From Cyanodermella asteris (Eukaryota; Ascomycota; Lecanoromycetes; Ostropales; Stictidaceae): DNA of 64,000 nucleotides. Location of the stretch: NCBI GenBank assembly GCA_900618795.1, contig UYJD01000015.1, positions 255,034-319,033 on the forward strand, read 5' to 3'. Each line of letters opens with the position of its first letter. The first letter of the stretch is position 1. The translations under genes and the position numbers were made by a program. Below the pieces are notes generated by a model. It was not told where the DNA came from. It saw only the letters and a list, made by a program, of their open reading frames with translations, and did not search any database. Positions 9,881 through 21,040 of this stretch are shown here, in pieces.

Positions 9881-12580
9881 TCATCCACTTCCTGACTTTC
9901 TTGTTACGCCGGCCAGGACGCCTGTGTCCTTCCTTGTCTCGACGGCCCGGAACTTGACGCCCTCATCCTCGCCAGTCTCCGCCTTTTTGTATGCGGCCTC
10001 ACTCCGATCCGTAAGGATCTCCAGATCTTTCTTACTCAGCACACCCTCTCCTTCCATTTGGTACCCTTCCAATTCGTCCTCCTCCAAGACTCTCATCAGC
10101 TCTTCATAGTCTTCGCCCTGGCCCACACCGGTCCACCCGGACCTGGCACTCTTGAATTTGCCCTTTGCAATGACGAGTTTCTCTAACCGTCTCTTGCCTT
10201 CGGCTTTCTCCAGCAGCGTTTGTTCGACGGTACCCTTCGTGGCGATGCGGTACACGATGACTGGGTTTGTTTGGCCAATGCGATGGGCACGGTCCTGAGC
10301 TTGCAGATCCTGCTGAGGATTCCAGTCGCTGTCAAAGAGGATGACGGTATCTGCGGCAGCGAGATTGATGCCTTGACCTCCTGCCCGGGTACTCAACAAG
10401 AACAGCTTGACTTTCTTGTCTGTGTTGAAACGCTTGATCATTGGCCCTCGCTCGGACCAGCTGACCCCACCGTCAATGCGACAGTACTCCCAATCGTGGA
10501 GCTCGCACCAATCCTCAAGCAGATCGAGCTGTGTTTTGAACTGGCTGAAGATAAGGATCTTGTGGTCCTGCTTGAAGAGGTGAGGTACCAGTTGGTCGAG
10601 GATGAGCATTTTGCCGGAGGCGCTGACGAGGGACTGATCGGGTGGGGCGGTTTCCGAAAAAGGCCAGTAAAAGTTATGCGTTGAGTTACACGTCAAACGG
10701 AGCTGCATGAGAGGGTTTTGCATCTTCTTGGAAGCAATCTCACGTTTCGCAATGTCGATGGTGTGGGCACGCTCAATCTCCTCCGAGCCCAGCTCTTCCT
10801 CTTCAGACTGGGAGTCACTTTCCGAAGGCGTGTTCTCCATCTGCTTGAAGTATTCGCGGTCGCTGACTTCTTTGTAGCTGAGCTTCTTATTCCTTGCACC
10901 ACGCGTCGACTTGGCAGAGCTAGGCGTAGATTCGCGACTTGACTTCAGACTCTTGACAGAAACCGGTGTCATCATACCATCTTCAACCTTGCGTTTCCGA
11001 CTGGAGCTCCGACTAGATGTGCCTGTCTTTCCGAGCTTCTCTGTTATCTTGTCGACAGCAGTCTTCTGCAGGTGTGCCCTGCCGTTGCCCTCCAAGATGG
11101 CCCTGTACAGCTCTTTCTGCTCAGCAGTGAGCGGAGCGTAGATGACGTACTCTCGCTTCGGAGGCAGTTGGTTCTCGACATCGGTCTTGACACGACGCAA
11201 AAGGAATGGCTTGAGAATGGCATGAAGAGAAGCAACGAGATTGTTCTTTTGCTCCTCTTCGATGATCGACTTGTGTCCTCCTTTCTGCAGCACGGCCGAA
11301 AAGTCGAAGAAGCTTTCGAAATTCTCAAGCGTGTCGAACACCTCAGGCATGAGGAAGTTGAGCAGAGACCACAGCTCGGCTAGGTTGTTCTGCAAAGGGG
11401 TGCCAGTGATTAGCAATCGGTTGGCGGATTGGTATTGCTTCAGCTCCTTGATCAGCCTGCAGTTGAGGTTCTTCAGACGATGTCCCTCGTCAATGATGAT
11501 GAACTTCCAACCGTAGGTTGAAAGGAACTTCCTGTCGTTCATGCAGATCTCGTAGCTGGTGCACACGACGGGAAAGTCTTCCGTCCCGGGTCGCTTCAAT
11601 TGCTTCGACCTAATCTCAGCCCGCTGGTCAGGTGAACCATGATACAACACGGTCTTGATGCTCGGTGTAAATTTTGCAAACTCGTCAATCCAGTTGCCGA
11701 GTGTGCTGAGAGGTGCCACGATCAGAAAAGGACCGTAACTTTGCATCTCTCGTAGAAACGCGAGGAAGGAGATTGTCTGGATCGTCTTGCCCAAACCCAT
11801 CTCATCGGCCAAAATGCCATTCAGTCCATTCTCGTACAGCGATCGCAGCCAGGCGAGTCCTTCAAGCTGATAGTTGCGCATGATCCCACCAGTGACTGCC
11901 TTTGGCTGATCTGCAGGTCTCAAGTCTTGTCTCCCGATACTCGACGTTCCCACCCCATCATTATCCTTGGAAGCCTCAGCAATCGCCTCAGCGACAGTCC
12001 CACCTCCTGCTTTTGCCTCGATATTCGAGCTCTCCTTCTTCAACCACCCGTGCAGCGTCGCACCATTTTCTTTCGCCCCCTTCTTGCCCGCAGCCGCCTT
12101 TCTACCTCTCCGCCCGTCCTCCCTCTTCACCGGCGTAGACGTCAACTCATCCTCGCTCTCCTCCTGCTGCTGTGCCTCCTCATCCTTCTTCCCTCTCGTA
12201 CTCTTCCTCTGCCCCTTGACAGCCTCCTTCTCTGCCTTCTCGCCAAACTTCTCAATCTTCTTCTTCTCAGCTTCGCTCCTCTGCTGATACTTGGCCTCTT
12301 CCTGCTGCATCCGCTGCTGCATGATCGTAGCAAACACTTTGCTCTGCTCGACCAGGTGCATCAGCTTGTTGAACTGGCCCCTTTGTTGCGCCTGGCCGGC
12401 TTTCGTCCACTGTTGCTGTTCTTGCTTGCGTGAACTGGCTTCGGATCGCGCGGCGGCGTCTTGCATTTTTTGTTCTTCGGCGAGCATGTCGGAGTCGATG
12501 GTCATGTTGTCTGTCATGGTGGCGTCGCCGTTGGTGGTTGGCGCCTTGTGGTCTTCGACGGGATCGGCTTTGGGCCCCAT
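9881..12580 (-). CDS. IRC5: SNF2-family ATP-dependent remodeller, LSH/HELLS/Irc5 type
   Basis: Single exon, 899 aa from ATG 12580. The frame extends to 12598 only through a TTG. The first ~180 residues are charged and Gln/Glu-rich, with a predicted coiled coil. The SNF2 ATPase core follows: motif I DEMGLGKT at about residues 259-266, and motif II is DEGH at about 364-367, the form seen in the LSH/HELLS/Irc5/MUS-30 branch rather than DEAH. Then come SGTPLQN-like ITGTPLQNN, a Ser/Lys-rich insertion (about 545-620), NPLMQLRLTCNSTHNFYWPF, which is typical of this branch, and the helicase C lobe with ILIFSQF, LSTRAGGQGINL and QAQDRAHRIGQ. It is expected to move nucleosomes in the nucleus and to support genome stability or DNA methylation. 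The Irc5/MUS-30 orthology is from motif memory. Confidence 0.93.
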   Translation of the reverse strand: MGPKADPVEDHKAPTTNGDATMTDNMTIDSDMLAEEQKMQDAAARSEASSRKQEQQQWTKAGQAQQRGQFNKLMHLVEQSKVFATIMQQRMQQEEAKYQQRSEAEKKKIEKFGEKAEKEAVKGQRKSTRGKKDEEAQQQEESEDELTSTPVKREDGRRGRKAAAGKKGAKENGATLHGWLKKESSNIEAKAGGGTVAEAIAEASKDNDGVGTSSIGRQDLRPADQPKAVTGGIMRNYQLEGLAWLRSLYENGLNGILADEMGLGKTIQTISFLAFLREMQSYGPFLIVAPLSTLGNWIDEFAKFTPSIKTVLYHGSPDQRAEIRSKQLKRPGTEDFPVVCTSYEICMNDRKFLSTYGWKFIIIDEGHRLKNLNCRLIKELKQYQSANRLLITGTPLQNNLAELWSLLNFLMPEVFDTLENFESFFDFSAVLQKGGHKSIIEEEQKNNLVASLHAILKPFLLRRVKTDVENQLPPKREYVIYAPLTAEQKELYRAILEGNGRAHLQKTAVDKITEKLGKTGTSSRSSSRKRKVEDGMMTPVSVKSLKSSRESTPSSAKSTRGARNKKLSYKEVSDREYFKQMENTPSESDSQSEEEELGSEEIERAHTIDIAKREIASKKMQNPLMQLRLTCNSTHNFYWPFSETAPPDQSLVSASGKMLILDQLVPHLFKQDHKILIFSQFKTQLDLLEDWCELHDWEYCRIDGGVSWSERGPMIKRFNTDKKVKLFLLSTRAGGQGINLAAADTVILFDSDWNPQQDLQAQDRAHRIGQTNPVIVYRIATKGTVEQTLLEKAEGKRRLEKLVIAKGKFKSARSGWTGVGQGEDYEELMRVLEEDELEGYQMEGEGVLSKKDLEILTDRSEAAYKKAETGEDEGVKFRAVETRKDTGVLAGVTRKSGSG

Positions 12581-13042
12581 CTTGAACTCTCCGAACAAGT
12601 TTTATCGGAGAAGTATATGGAACAAAAGTAAGAACCTGCTAGCGAGGACGATGGGAATTTGAGCTCATGAGGATCTGTATCGATTTGGGGCTCAGAAACG
12701 CGTCTCGATCTCCCGCGATTTCGATTGGGAAGCGGAATGACGGCATTGATTTGGCGCGACGCGAGCCGGACGCGTCCGTGCGGACAATCGTGTATATTAT
12801 TTGCATTGTCAAAGCACCAATATTGGATCACAAGCGCAATTGTTTTTGATGAACGAGAGTTGCATGGATATTCTGCTACCGGTTTTATCTACAGGTCCTT
12901 AAGCAGGCAGGGGTTTTTCTCTGGAAAATTTGATCAGAGCCACGCAATCCCAGTCCCTCATCTTTGACATGTGCGTTTATGAAGCGATTCCATAGCTCCC
13001 ACGGTATGTTCCAAAACTTTAGTCACATTGAATGGGCCTTTT
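12581..13042. other. Intergenic region, promoter side of the SNF2 gene
   Basis: No gene recognised. It lies between the start of the SNF2 gene and the end of the permease relic, and should contain the SNF2 promoter. Confidence 0.35.
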
Positions 13043-13640
13043 TCACTTCTGGTATTCAGCCGCCAATTCCCAGATTGGAACATAAATCTTGCGACCACGA
13101 GACCACCAGAAAGCAATCGCGACGAGCAATGCACCGCGCAGATGACAATGCTATAGTTCATTGACGCTGGAGTCGCCCGGGCGGTGGTTGCGAAGAAGCT
13201 GAACAGCGTGACGACCGCCGAATACGCGATGCAGGTGATATTGATAGGGGGACCCCGAACCTGCCGAGATGGAAATATCCCAAGGAATGTCTTCCGAGGG
13301 CGTCGTCAGGCGCTTGTGTAGCATGATGCATGCTGCAAGCAAGATCTTGGAATTGCACGCCGTCGCGACCAGAGATACAGAAACTTCAAAGGCGGCGGTC
13401 GAGCTGACACTGACGAGCCCGACAGGCAGGCTGAAGAGCATGGATGCGATCATTGCATTGTAAGGTAAGCGCGTTTCTGGATGGAACTTGACGAGGTGTT
13501 TTGAGAAAGGGATCCCGGTTTCGCGCGAGAAAGCCCGCAAGGCCCGAGACGCGGTGGCCAGCACGCTGTTGGCAGAGAGGCCGCTCGATACTATCAGTAC
13601 AGCCGTGTGTTCTAGGTCATTATCGGCTTCACAGTGTCAG
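13043..13640 (-). pseudogene. C-terminal relic of an APC-family amino-acid/GABA permease
   Basis: On the minus strand the translation shows the C-terminal half of a fungal GABA/choline-type amino-acid permease: SANSVLATASRALRAFSRE, then GIPFSKHL, ACIMLHKRLTTP, IPWDIS, GRFGVPLSI, NITCIAYSAVVTLFSFF, MNYSIVICA and WWSRGRKIYVP. These pieces lie in order but need at least two frame changes (near 13260-13280 and near 13135). The N-terminal half, about 250 residues, is absent upstream. The natural end is a TGA at 13043-13045. No intron of normal size with good splice sites explains the frame changes, so this is a decayed fragment. It sits just downstream of the P450 gene on the same strand. Confidence 0.78.
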
Positions 13641-13849
13641 GTCGTGTCCTTTTGCAACCACCTGCTAGTGCTGTAGCGCCGAGTGCCCCCATGGCTGAGG
13701 CAAATATATCAATGAACGGAAGTCGAACAGTGACAAGAACAGGAAGGAACTATCGTGAGATATCGAAAACGGAGCTTTGCGAAGATGTCTTTTGACGCAA
13801 AATAGGATTAACGTTAACGAAAATATACCCTCGATTTCAAGCACTGCAA

Positions 13850-15473
13850 TCAAAACTCCCTCGTAGACACCCTGACAGGCACATCATAGACATACGTGAA
13901 CCAACAATTGTGGATCCTCCACGGCTTTTTCTGGTCACAGAGCTTCAAGTCGAACTTCGTCAGCAACGTCGCCAGCAACTTGTATGTCTTCAACAGCGCA
14001 ACATTCTTCCCGATGCAGCTCCTGACACCAGCACCGAAAGTCAGGTCACCGCTCTTCATCTTCGCAAGCCTTTTCGCGAAGGCTTCGTCGGTCTCTCCCG
14101 ATTGCTTTAGCCAGCGCTCGGGCTTGAACTTGTCGGGTTCAGGGCCACAAGTCCTCTCGACTCGGTTCAGGACCCACGGGTTCAGGCCCACGACCGTGCC
14201 TTCGGGGACGAAGCGGCCGTCGGCCAGTTTCAGCCCACCGGCCGGAACGACGCGCTCGACCATGATGCCGACGCCGGGATGCAGTCGTGCGACTTCTTTC
14301 ATGCATGCGTCAAAGTACGGAAGTGACGACGCGGTGCGGTAGCTGACGGGAATCTGAATCTTGGCCGGATCGAGCTCGGCGCGGACTTTGTCAAGACACT
14401 CGGGATTCTTGAGGAGATAGTAGAATGCGGCGCACATGTAGATTGCCGTGGTATCGGATCCCGCGAGTAGGTTGTTCAGCAAATACGTCACGATCATGTT
14501 GTCGTCCACGACTTCGGGGTTCGCCTTACTGATCTCGATATACTTGTCGAGGTAGTCGGATTGGCGTGAGAAGGCCTTCTCGGAAGGCTCTGCTTTGCGT
14601 TGGGCCACTTCGCCGTATGCTTCGATTGTTGCCCAAAGAAGTGGGGGCGGGCCGATGCGACGAATGGGGTTCTTGTCGAGGAGGTAGTCGAGCTGAGGCA
14701 TCTGTGAGATGGGTGCGTAATATTCGAGACCGCGAGTCGAAGTGAAAATGATCGACTTCTCGTCTTTGCCGGTCTCCATGAGGCCGTACGGCGCGCCGAA
14801 GGTAATGTTTCGCATCGAATCCCAAGCGACTGGGATCGATAGGTCAGAACCAGTTGAACTTGCTTGCAGCTGCTGTACTTACAGAATTTGGTGTATTCGG
14901 CAATGTCGCAAACGCTGTCCTTGTCTGCGAACCTGTCGGCAAAGATTCTTACAATGTCGTTCAGCATCTTGTCGACATGCACCTCGATGTCCAGCACACG
15001 AGCCATCGTGTAATATGTGCCAACAGGCTTGATCGCTCTCGCATGCCATGCTTCATCTTGTGTAGAGAACATGTTCGAAATGCGCATTCCGTTGACCATC
15101 ACATCGTTGGGCTTTGTCATGTCGCTCTACCTCGGTCTCAGTTGTCTGCCTTTCTTTGTTCTCACTTGTCGCGACCTACCTTGAGCCATGGCCTGCGCAC
15201 GTTGAAGACTTCAGGAATGAGATCCGGGTCGGAGATCATTAGAGTATTCGGTCCCATGCGCACCGCATCGCCATGTTTCCTGTAGAGTTCGAGGTGTGTT
15301 TTTTGCGAGTTACGACTCCATACGTCCAGCATGCGCCATATGTTCGAAAAGAGGGAGATGGAGTTGCCCGGGAAAGCCTTCAGTGGCGAGTTGAGGTAAT
15401 TCCACAGAGCTCGTGTGAGGAAGGGCGCAGTTAGAGAGACAAGAACGATTCCGAGTACCTCGAATACAGCCAT
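13850..15473 (-). CDS. Cytochrome P450, pisatin-demethylase-like
   Basis: Three exons on the minus strand: 15473-15180, 15126-14883 and 14829-13850. The introns are 53 nt each with GT-AG ends, and the product is 505 aa. The junctions restore RPWLK/SDMTKPNDV and KF/FAWDSMRNITFG, both typical of this branch. Residues 1-25 are a hydrophobic ER anchor. Seen motifs: oxygen-binding I-helix AGSDTT at 302-307, KEVAR (ExxR, Glu358 and Arg361), FKPERWL, and the heme loop FGAGVRSCIG with Cys451. All catalytic landmarks are present, so the enzyme looks functional. Pisatin-demethylase-like P450s oxidise phytoalexins or fungal metabolites; the substrate here is unknown. The neighbours (permease relic, PTH11-type protein) give no clear pathway. 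Confidence 0.92.
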
Positions 15474-16933
15474 GATGGCGAATAATACGTGAAAGGTGTT
15501 CGCAGCTTGCAGTCCAGCGCAACAACCACGAAGAAGAAAAGAGCGCAACGACACAATCAACAGAGCTGGAGCTGGAGGGGTGAAATAGCAATGATCAGCA
15601 TGCACAGGACTGGTGGGACCGTTCGCACGGCGTCCCAGAAGATCGACCCTCGTGGGACGCGGCAAGATCTCCACCCTCGCATGGAGAAGGCGGGAGAGTT
15701 GCTCTTCAGGAGGGTGGCCGGTGAGGGTCTGAAACCGGTCACTTGTGGTTCCAGGGGCATAGCAACGGGTCAGGGTCGACGATTCTGACGAGAGCGGGCG
15801 GTCGGTCCTTTCACCCACTTGGGATCGCAAATGGATGTCCCGTCTCCTGCGTGTCTCATGGCGAGAAGCAGGGTTTGGACACCTCGCCCATTTTGCCACG
15901 TCGACCAAGATATTGATAACACACCGCGAGAGCGGCTGAGGCTAGAGATAACAGACGCCTGTTTCAGTTCTCCGCATCTTGGGCCACAAGGCCGAGGCCT
16001 CCCCAACTTTAGCACAAGGCGGCCTGAGAAGAGAAAGCCCATGGAGCTGGCGAACAGCCAACGGCAAACACCGTTGCAGCCATCACAGCGATCATTAAAG
16101 GAGGTTTCAACCACCGTAGTGTACATACGTACGGGCAGAAGGCTGAAAAGGCGCCACTCGGGATCACACAGCGCGTTGTTAGTCCTTGACAGGCGAGCAG
16201 TCGACACGCGTGCCTGCCAGGTCACCATTAACAAAGAACAATTGCTGCAAGTCGATCCTTCGGCTCAACGTTAATTGGTCGTAGCTGAGACGAAAGCCTC
16301 CACTTTCCGCCTCAGCCGGCGCGGGCGGTTCGAGCGGAGAAGCTCGAACCCCGGCATGCGGAGCGCGGGCCCAGCTGAACCAGAAGCTTATTTGAGCTTC
16401 AGCCTATGAGCCCGAGGACAACTGCAGAGACTTGCAGTGTTGATCACGAGTGCTCAGGTGTGACGAGTGGCCACCCCCTGCCGAGAGCGACAAGCGTGAT
16501 TAGATGTGATTCCAGCTAACGCTGCTTCAGATCTGTCTATCACAAATTCGGTGGTGTACTGTAGTGTATGCGAGTCTGTTCGCCGTGAGAAGCGAAAGTG
16601 AACCAGAGGAATCAACTATCATGAGTTGGTGGCTTTGGCCATGATCGCCCATCAGAGGCGAACGTCACAGATCACTAATATTTTTTCTCAAGGGGCTGGA
16701 CTCAAGGATTGGGCATCGCGTCATGACAAGTTCGATGAGTTCGGCCGCTACAGGATATTTCACAATTGTGTTGACCGCTCTCACGGCTCCCGCGAGGTCT
16801 GTGACGGTGCTCAATGAACGAACATCTTGGAGGCGTAGAAGCGCCAGGCCCCAAACGCCTGATGAGCCAGGGAGCACGTAGACATTGTACAAAGTGATCT
16901 TGTAAAGACCGTGCAGTTATCGACAACCCCCCT
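15474..16933. other. Gap upstream of the P450 with a hairpin
   Basis: No protein family is recognisable on either strand. The first few hundred bases must hold the P450 promoter. A perfect 9-bp inverted repeat lies at 16327-16350 and is listed separately. Confidence 0.35.
16327..16350. repeat. Perfect 9-bp inverted repeat with 6-nt loop
   Basis: GGTTCGAGC at 16327-16335 is followed by GGAGAA and then its exact reverse complement at 16342-16350. It sits in a GC-rich stretch between the PTH11-type gene and the P450. It could be a site for a dimeric regulator or a structural hairpin; no function is shown. Confidence 0.7.
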
Positions 16934-18170
16934 TCACACCATGTCCGTGGCTTGCTTCTGCACACTGATGGGGGTACCTGGCTGCGTCTCCTTGACATTA
17001 ACAGCATCCTCATATGTAATGGTTATCTCGTTCGTCATTTGGATCGCATTCGTGCTCATCGTTCGCTTGACACCACCGCCGTCCTGAGCGAGGCCTTGGT
17101 CGCTGCCGGTCTCCGTGGTGGATGCATCGGCGCCTTTGCCACTGCCCATCTGCCAGTACTTGCTGCCGCGGCCGCCGGACTTCTCGCGCCTGTGCTCCAT
17201 GCGGTAGGCGTTGGGTTCGCCGGACCGACCGTAGGATTTACCTTCGGAATAACTTCTGAGGAGAGTGCGGAAGAAGGGAATGCAGACGGCAATAATGGTG
17301 ACTCCAGTTTCCGTAGCAGCCCAGATGAGGATATTGGAGCAGTAGACTAGAGTATTGTCAGCAACAGGTCTCATATCTAATGTCTTGCAGAGGACTTACA
17401 AGTGAAGTCTGAGACCAGGACAAGGTTGGTCAGGTAGGTCGTCTTGATGATCGCCACTGCACCGGCGAACAATCCCAGACTCATGGCAAAGCCAATGCCC
17501 AGCTTCTCCTTCTTGTTGATGTTTAGGTTCCAGATCACGGTCCAAGGTAGCATTGCAAGGACGAAGTCCATGGCCCCCGAGTAGGCACCGGCGGCGATGG
17601 CCAGGTTGGTTGCGATTGCGGGGTTCCAGCAGTGACCTTCGGTGATGGTGAAGTCCCACAATTTGGCAGTGGGCTGGCATTGAGCAAGGTAGATGATGGC
17701 GCACATCCACATGATCAGATTCATGGTGATGATGATAAACCAGAGAAGTGCCTTTTGCCACTGGCTGTTCACTGTGCGAAGGAGAGTGATGGCGAATGAT
17801 GTTTTGGCCAGTGAGCAAGCGATGATGGCAATGAACTCGCCGATGTAGACGAGCTCGAGGGCTGGAGCAACGTTCTGTGGCGCCATATCCTTGAGATGTC
17901 TGCCATTACCGAGCCTGACCGAGCCCGTGATGCATGCTGTGTACACCAGGAGAAGAACCTGTGATGCTTGGTTAGTTTCCGAGACCATGTCATCCTTTGC
18001 TTGTCAAGGTCACTTACCCAAGAGGCAAGCAGAACGTATTCGTCCCAGCCGAAAATTCGGCCAAGTTTACGCTTGCAGAACAAGCGGAGGACAATGGCAG
18101 CGAGTGGAATGATTGTCATGGTCCACATCCCGCCATTGATGGCAGGACCATTGTCGGGAATGGAAGACAT
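16934..18170 (-). CDS. PTH11-type rhodopsin-like seven-helix membrane protein
   Basis: Three exons on the minus strand: 18170-18018, 17958-17400 and 17346-16934, with introns of 59 and 53 nt, give 374 aa. The start MSSIPDNGP precedes the first helix. The joined sequence has family landmarks: GWDEYVLLASW, then VRLGNGRH, a Cys-bearing MCAIIYLAQCQPTAKLWD, AMDFVLAMLPWTVIWNLN with following KKEKLGIGFAMSLG, and LIWAATETGVTIIAVCIPFFRTLL. These match the fungal rhodopsin-like domain of PTH11-related receptors, proposed sensors of surface or host cues. The cytosolic tail of about 90 residues is Gly/Ser/Thr-rich. No CFEM domain is present at the N-terminus. Ligand and signalling are unknown. Confidence 0.88.
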
Positions 18171-20073
18171 GGTGTCGATTTGATGAAAAGTCAAGACCAG
18201 CTTGTAGTCAAAGACGACCGGCAAGAAGACCCAGCAACAAACAGCTCAACGAAATTCGGCTGGCGAAGTGCACAAAGGTTGTGAAAGCATCACCGGAGAC
18301 GAACTCATATACGAGAGACAAGAGCTTGCACCAACAGGTTAGATCGGGTAACGGGCTTTCAGCGCCTACATCTGATAGCTGATAAACGACCAACCCGCAA
18401 AGTGATGAAAAAGAATGTGAGACTGACAGGGCGCAGGGACAGAACACCGATCTTGCATACGAGATCGGCAGACTTGGGCTCGGTGATGGGGACCTTACCA
18501 TGTGAACCGCGACAAGATTGGCCAGAAAAGGCTCCTTTCCGATCTGGAGAAATATCTCTTCCCAACTTCCAAGCCTTCCACAGGCACGGGCCGTAGTTTC
18601 CCAGGGCCTGGTACACCGTCTGTTCATGAGCCTGTGAATTCAACCGGTCGCTTCAGACTGTTCGTCGCAAGTGTAACTTCAGCGACGTTTCAAAGGTTTA
18701 CACACTTGTCACGAACGAGAACGCTTCGCCAGTCCGTGCTCTGCGGCCAGAGGCGTGATCAGTCCGCAGCTGGAGGGACCCTCTACCGGAACAGTGGTGG
18801 TTCGGCAACACACCCATACACCTCAGCCGCGCTGAGACAAATCCCCTGGAGAAGCCCAATCCGTCTCTATCCAAGACCAGCATACATGATGCATCTGCGT
18901 GCCCGCTTTTTCAGCTGGCAGTGCTTGACACACGAATGGGTAGAAACCCTACGCGGCGTAGCCAAAAACAACCACCACAACAGCATGGGATACGACACAC
19001 CACTTGCTCTTTGGTAGGGAGGCACGAAATTTTGAGGACGAGGGGTCCGGACAGCAAGAGCCGCTTCCTTCAGAACGGGACAGGACAATGGAAAGGAGTA
19101 CGGGACACGCCGGGGTCAGCCACTGCCGAGTGACCGGATTTGGTCCAGCACTGAGCATTCTTTCGCTCGTTGTGGCTGTCAATTAGTAGCAAATGTCGTC
19201 GAGGACAGATCATGAGCCAAATGGGCAATTTCCTTGGAGAGTCGATCGCGCCCGTGCGCTGCTGCGGGGATAATCTGGCCGATCAAAAGACATGCATCAA
19301 TCCGGGTTGTGGCCCCGTGGTTCCGCCGGCTAGTACGAGCCAAGGTCGACAATCAATGGTGAGACACTGGCCGAGAGGCAAATCGATAGGCGAGTCACAC
19401 TTCAATAAGCCGATGGTGGTGGTTGCAGAAACCTCGGTGATGGTGGTTTGGTGCCAGAAAGGCGGAAATATTTAAGGCGGTCGAAAAGATTCGAGATATT
19501 ACGAAGTCATCATCCCCTATACTCACCTTGTGAACCACTTTCTCGACTCGGGCAGGTGCTCGGATCAATCTCAGACATCAGTTCCTCGTAGTCTAGCATT
19601 GTGCGATCTGATCACATGCACGCGCGCCAAGGGCATGCACACTCGGAGACGTCGATAACCAGAAAGGCCTGCATGATTTCGTGTGTTGTACGTACATGAT
19701 GATCAGCTGTTCTGTTTAATAATGATTGCATATGCACATGAATTGCGTCGGATGCAAGCCAGGTGGGGCCATCGCAGCAGGTCTGAGGCTTGCTGTTGCT
19801 GAATCTGACAGCGGCCTTGCCGCGCCATCCGACCGCTTTGCTTGAAGAGTGCAGAAGCCGCCGACGTCGAGAGCATCGCTGTTTCAGCCACTTCAGGTAG
19901 GGACTCGCTCGTCAGCAAGGCAGGTGGACAAAAAGCTACTACCGGCTAGCGTCGTGGTACGATCCAACGCACGAACAAGTATGACTATACTCAATATCTA
20001 TCATAGGACCGATGTGAGTCCTTATCTTGCTGTGCTCGCATGCACCTCTTAGGATAGTGAGCTAGGTTTCTGC
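18171..20073. other. Gap without a supported gene
   Basis: The first part is the promoter side of the PTH11-type gene. Several frames of 60-170 codons between 18200 and 19480 overlap each other on both strands and resemble no family. No RNA gene was recognised. Confidence 0.35.
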
Positions 20074-20212
20074 CTGGGTACCTACCTCACCGGGTACTTG
20101 ACCGAAAATCCGCCTGGGTACTTTCCGGGGTACTTGAGTAGGTACTTGGATAGGCACTTAACCCGGTACCTGAAAGGGGTTTGGACTGAGTACTTGGTTG
20201 GGTGCTTGAACT
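20074..20212. repeat. Array of short GGTACTTG-like units
   Basis: Within about 140 bp, eight or nine copies of an 8-9-mer close to GGGTACTTG recur at intervals of 9-24 bp, near 20076, 20092, 20116, 20127, 20140, 20154, 20165, 20189 and 20199. Some copies are altered (TACC, CACTT, GTGCTTG). The spacing is not constant, so this is either an old minisatellite or a cluster of binding sites. It lies about 830 bp upstream of the LYRM2/Cup1-like gene. Confidence 0.75.
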
Positions 20213-21040
20213 ATATATCAGAACCCTCGGATTCGTCCTCGGCGCTACTCACCTTTGGCACTTGATAATCGTAATCCCTTGGCTGAGCGACATCGCTGGC
20301 TTTATGGGGTCATGGCTGATTGAACGAACGATCATATTGAACGAAGAATCCGAGGCACGCCACGGCCTAGCCTTCTTCGAAGAACGCGAGAGTCTTCGCC
20401 GCAGTCGGACAAATAAAAAGGCAATATGCATCGCCTTATATCGGCACAAGTCCTGGCAAACCAGTTCGCGGAAGCGTCAGGTGTAATTTGCGAGTCCTCA
20501 GCCTCGTTCACCCCAGATCAGACAAGGCTGAACACTGGAGCGCAGCCTGGCCCGAGCAGATCTTCGCCAGCCGGCCATAGCGACGTTGTTTTGGTCTGGA
20601 AATGGTGCTAGCAAGGCACGCCAAAGAAACATGTGCATCTCGAGGGTGCATAGCATCCGCCTAGTCAAGCTATACGCGAACACGACGGGCACCCCCGAGG
20701 GCCGCGTGTGCACTCATTCATGCCCACATACGCGCAGCCACCTGAAAACATTGCGGTACAGTCAGTCTTTTGAGGTCGCGGCGATTGCCTAGAGGTAAAG
20801 TCGTGCTTTGTTGAATGACATGGACTGCGCAGCTGTTTCTGATACATGTTTCATGCCTGAGGCTCATGTGCACTGATTCGCCCGTTCGCTACCGAACACT
20901 AGAGGCTCTCGGAGCTCTGACAATCAGCTCTCCGCATCGGCCTCATCTCCGTCGGTACTATTATGGAGATCGATTCTCAGACGCTCTCTTCCTTCGCATA
21001 GGCCTTGTCCAATGTTCTTACCACCTCCTCCGCCAGACTG
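20213..21040. other. Upstream region of the LYRM2/Cup1-like gene
   Basis: A plus-strand frame begins beside the repeat array and runs to about 20486, with a hydrophobic start, but has no recognisable family. The last few hundred bases before 21041 should include the promoter and 5' leader of the next gene. Confidence 0.3.

Noticed and set aside
11927-12433. 168-codon Leu-rich plus-strand frame over the 5' part of the SNF2 gene
   Set aside because: It is the antisense reading of the Gln/Glu/Lys-rich head of the remodeller; no independent support.
13151-13564. 137-codon permease-like frame as an intact small gene
   Set aside because: It lacks half of the transporter and continues in other frames, so it is treated as part of a relic.
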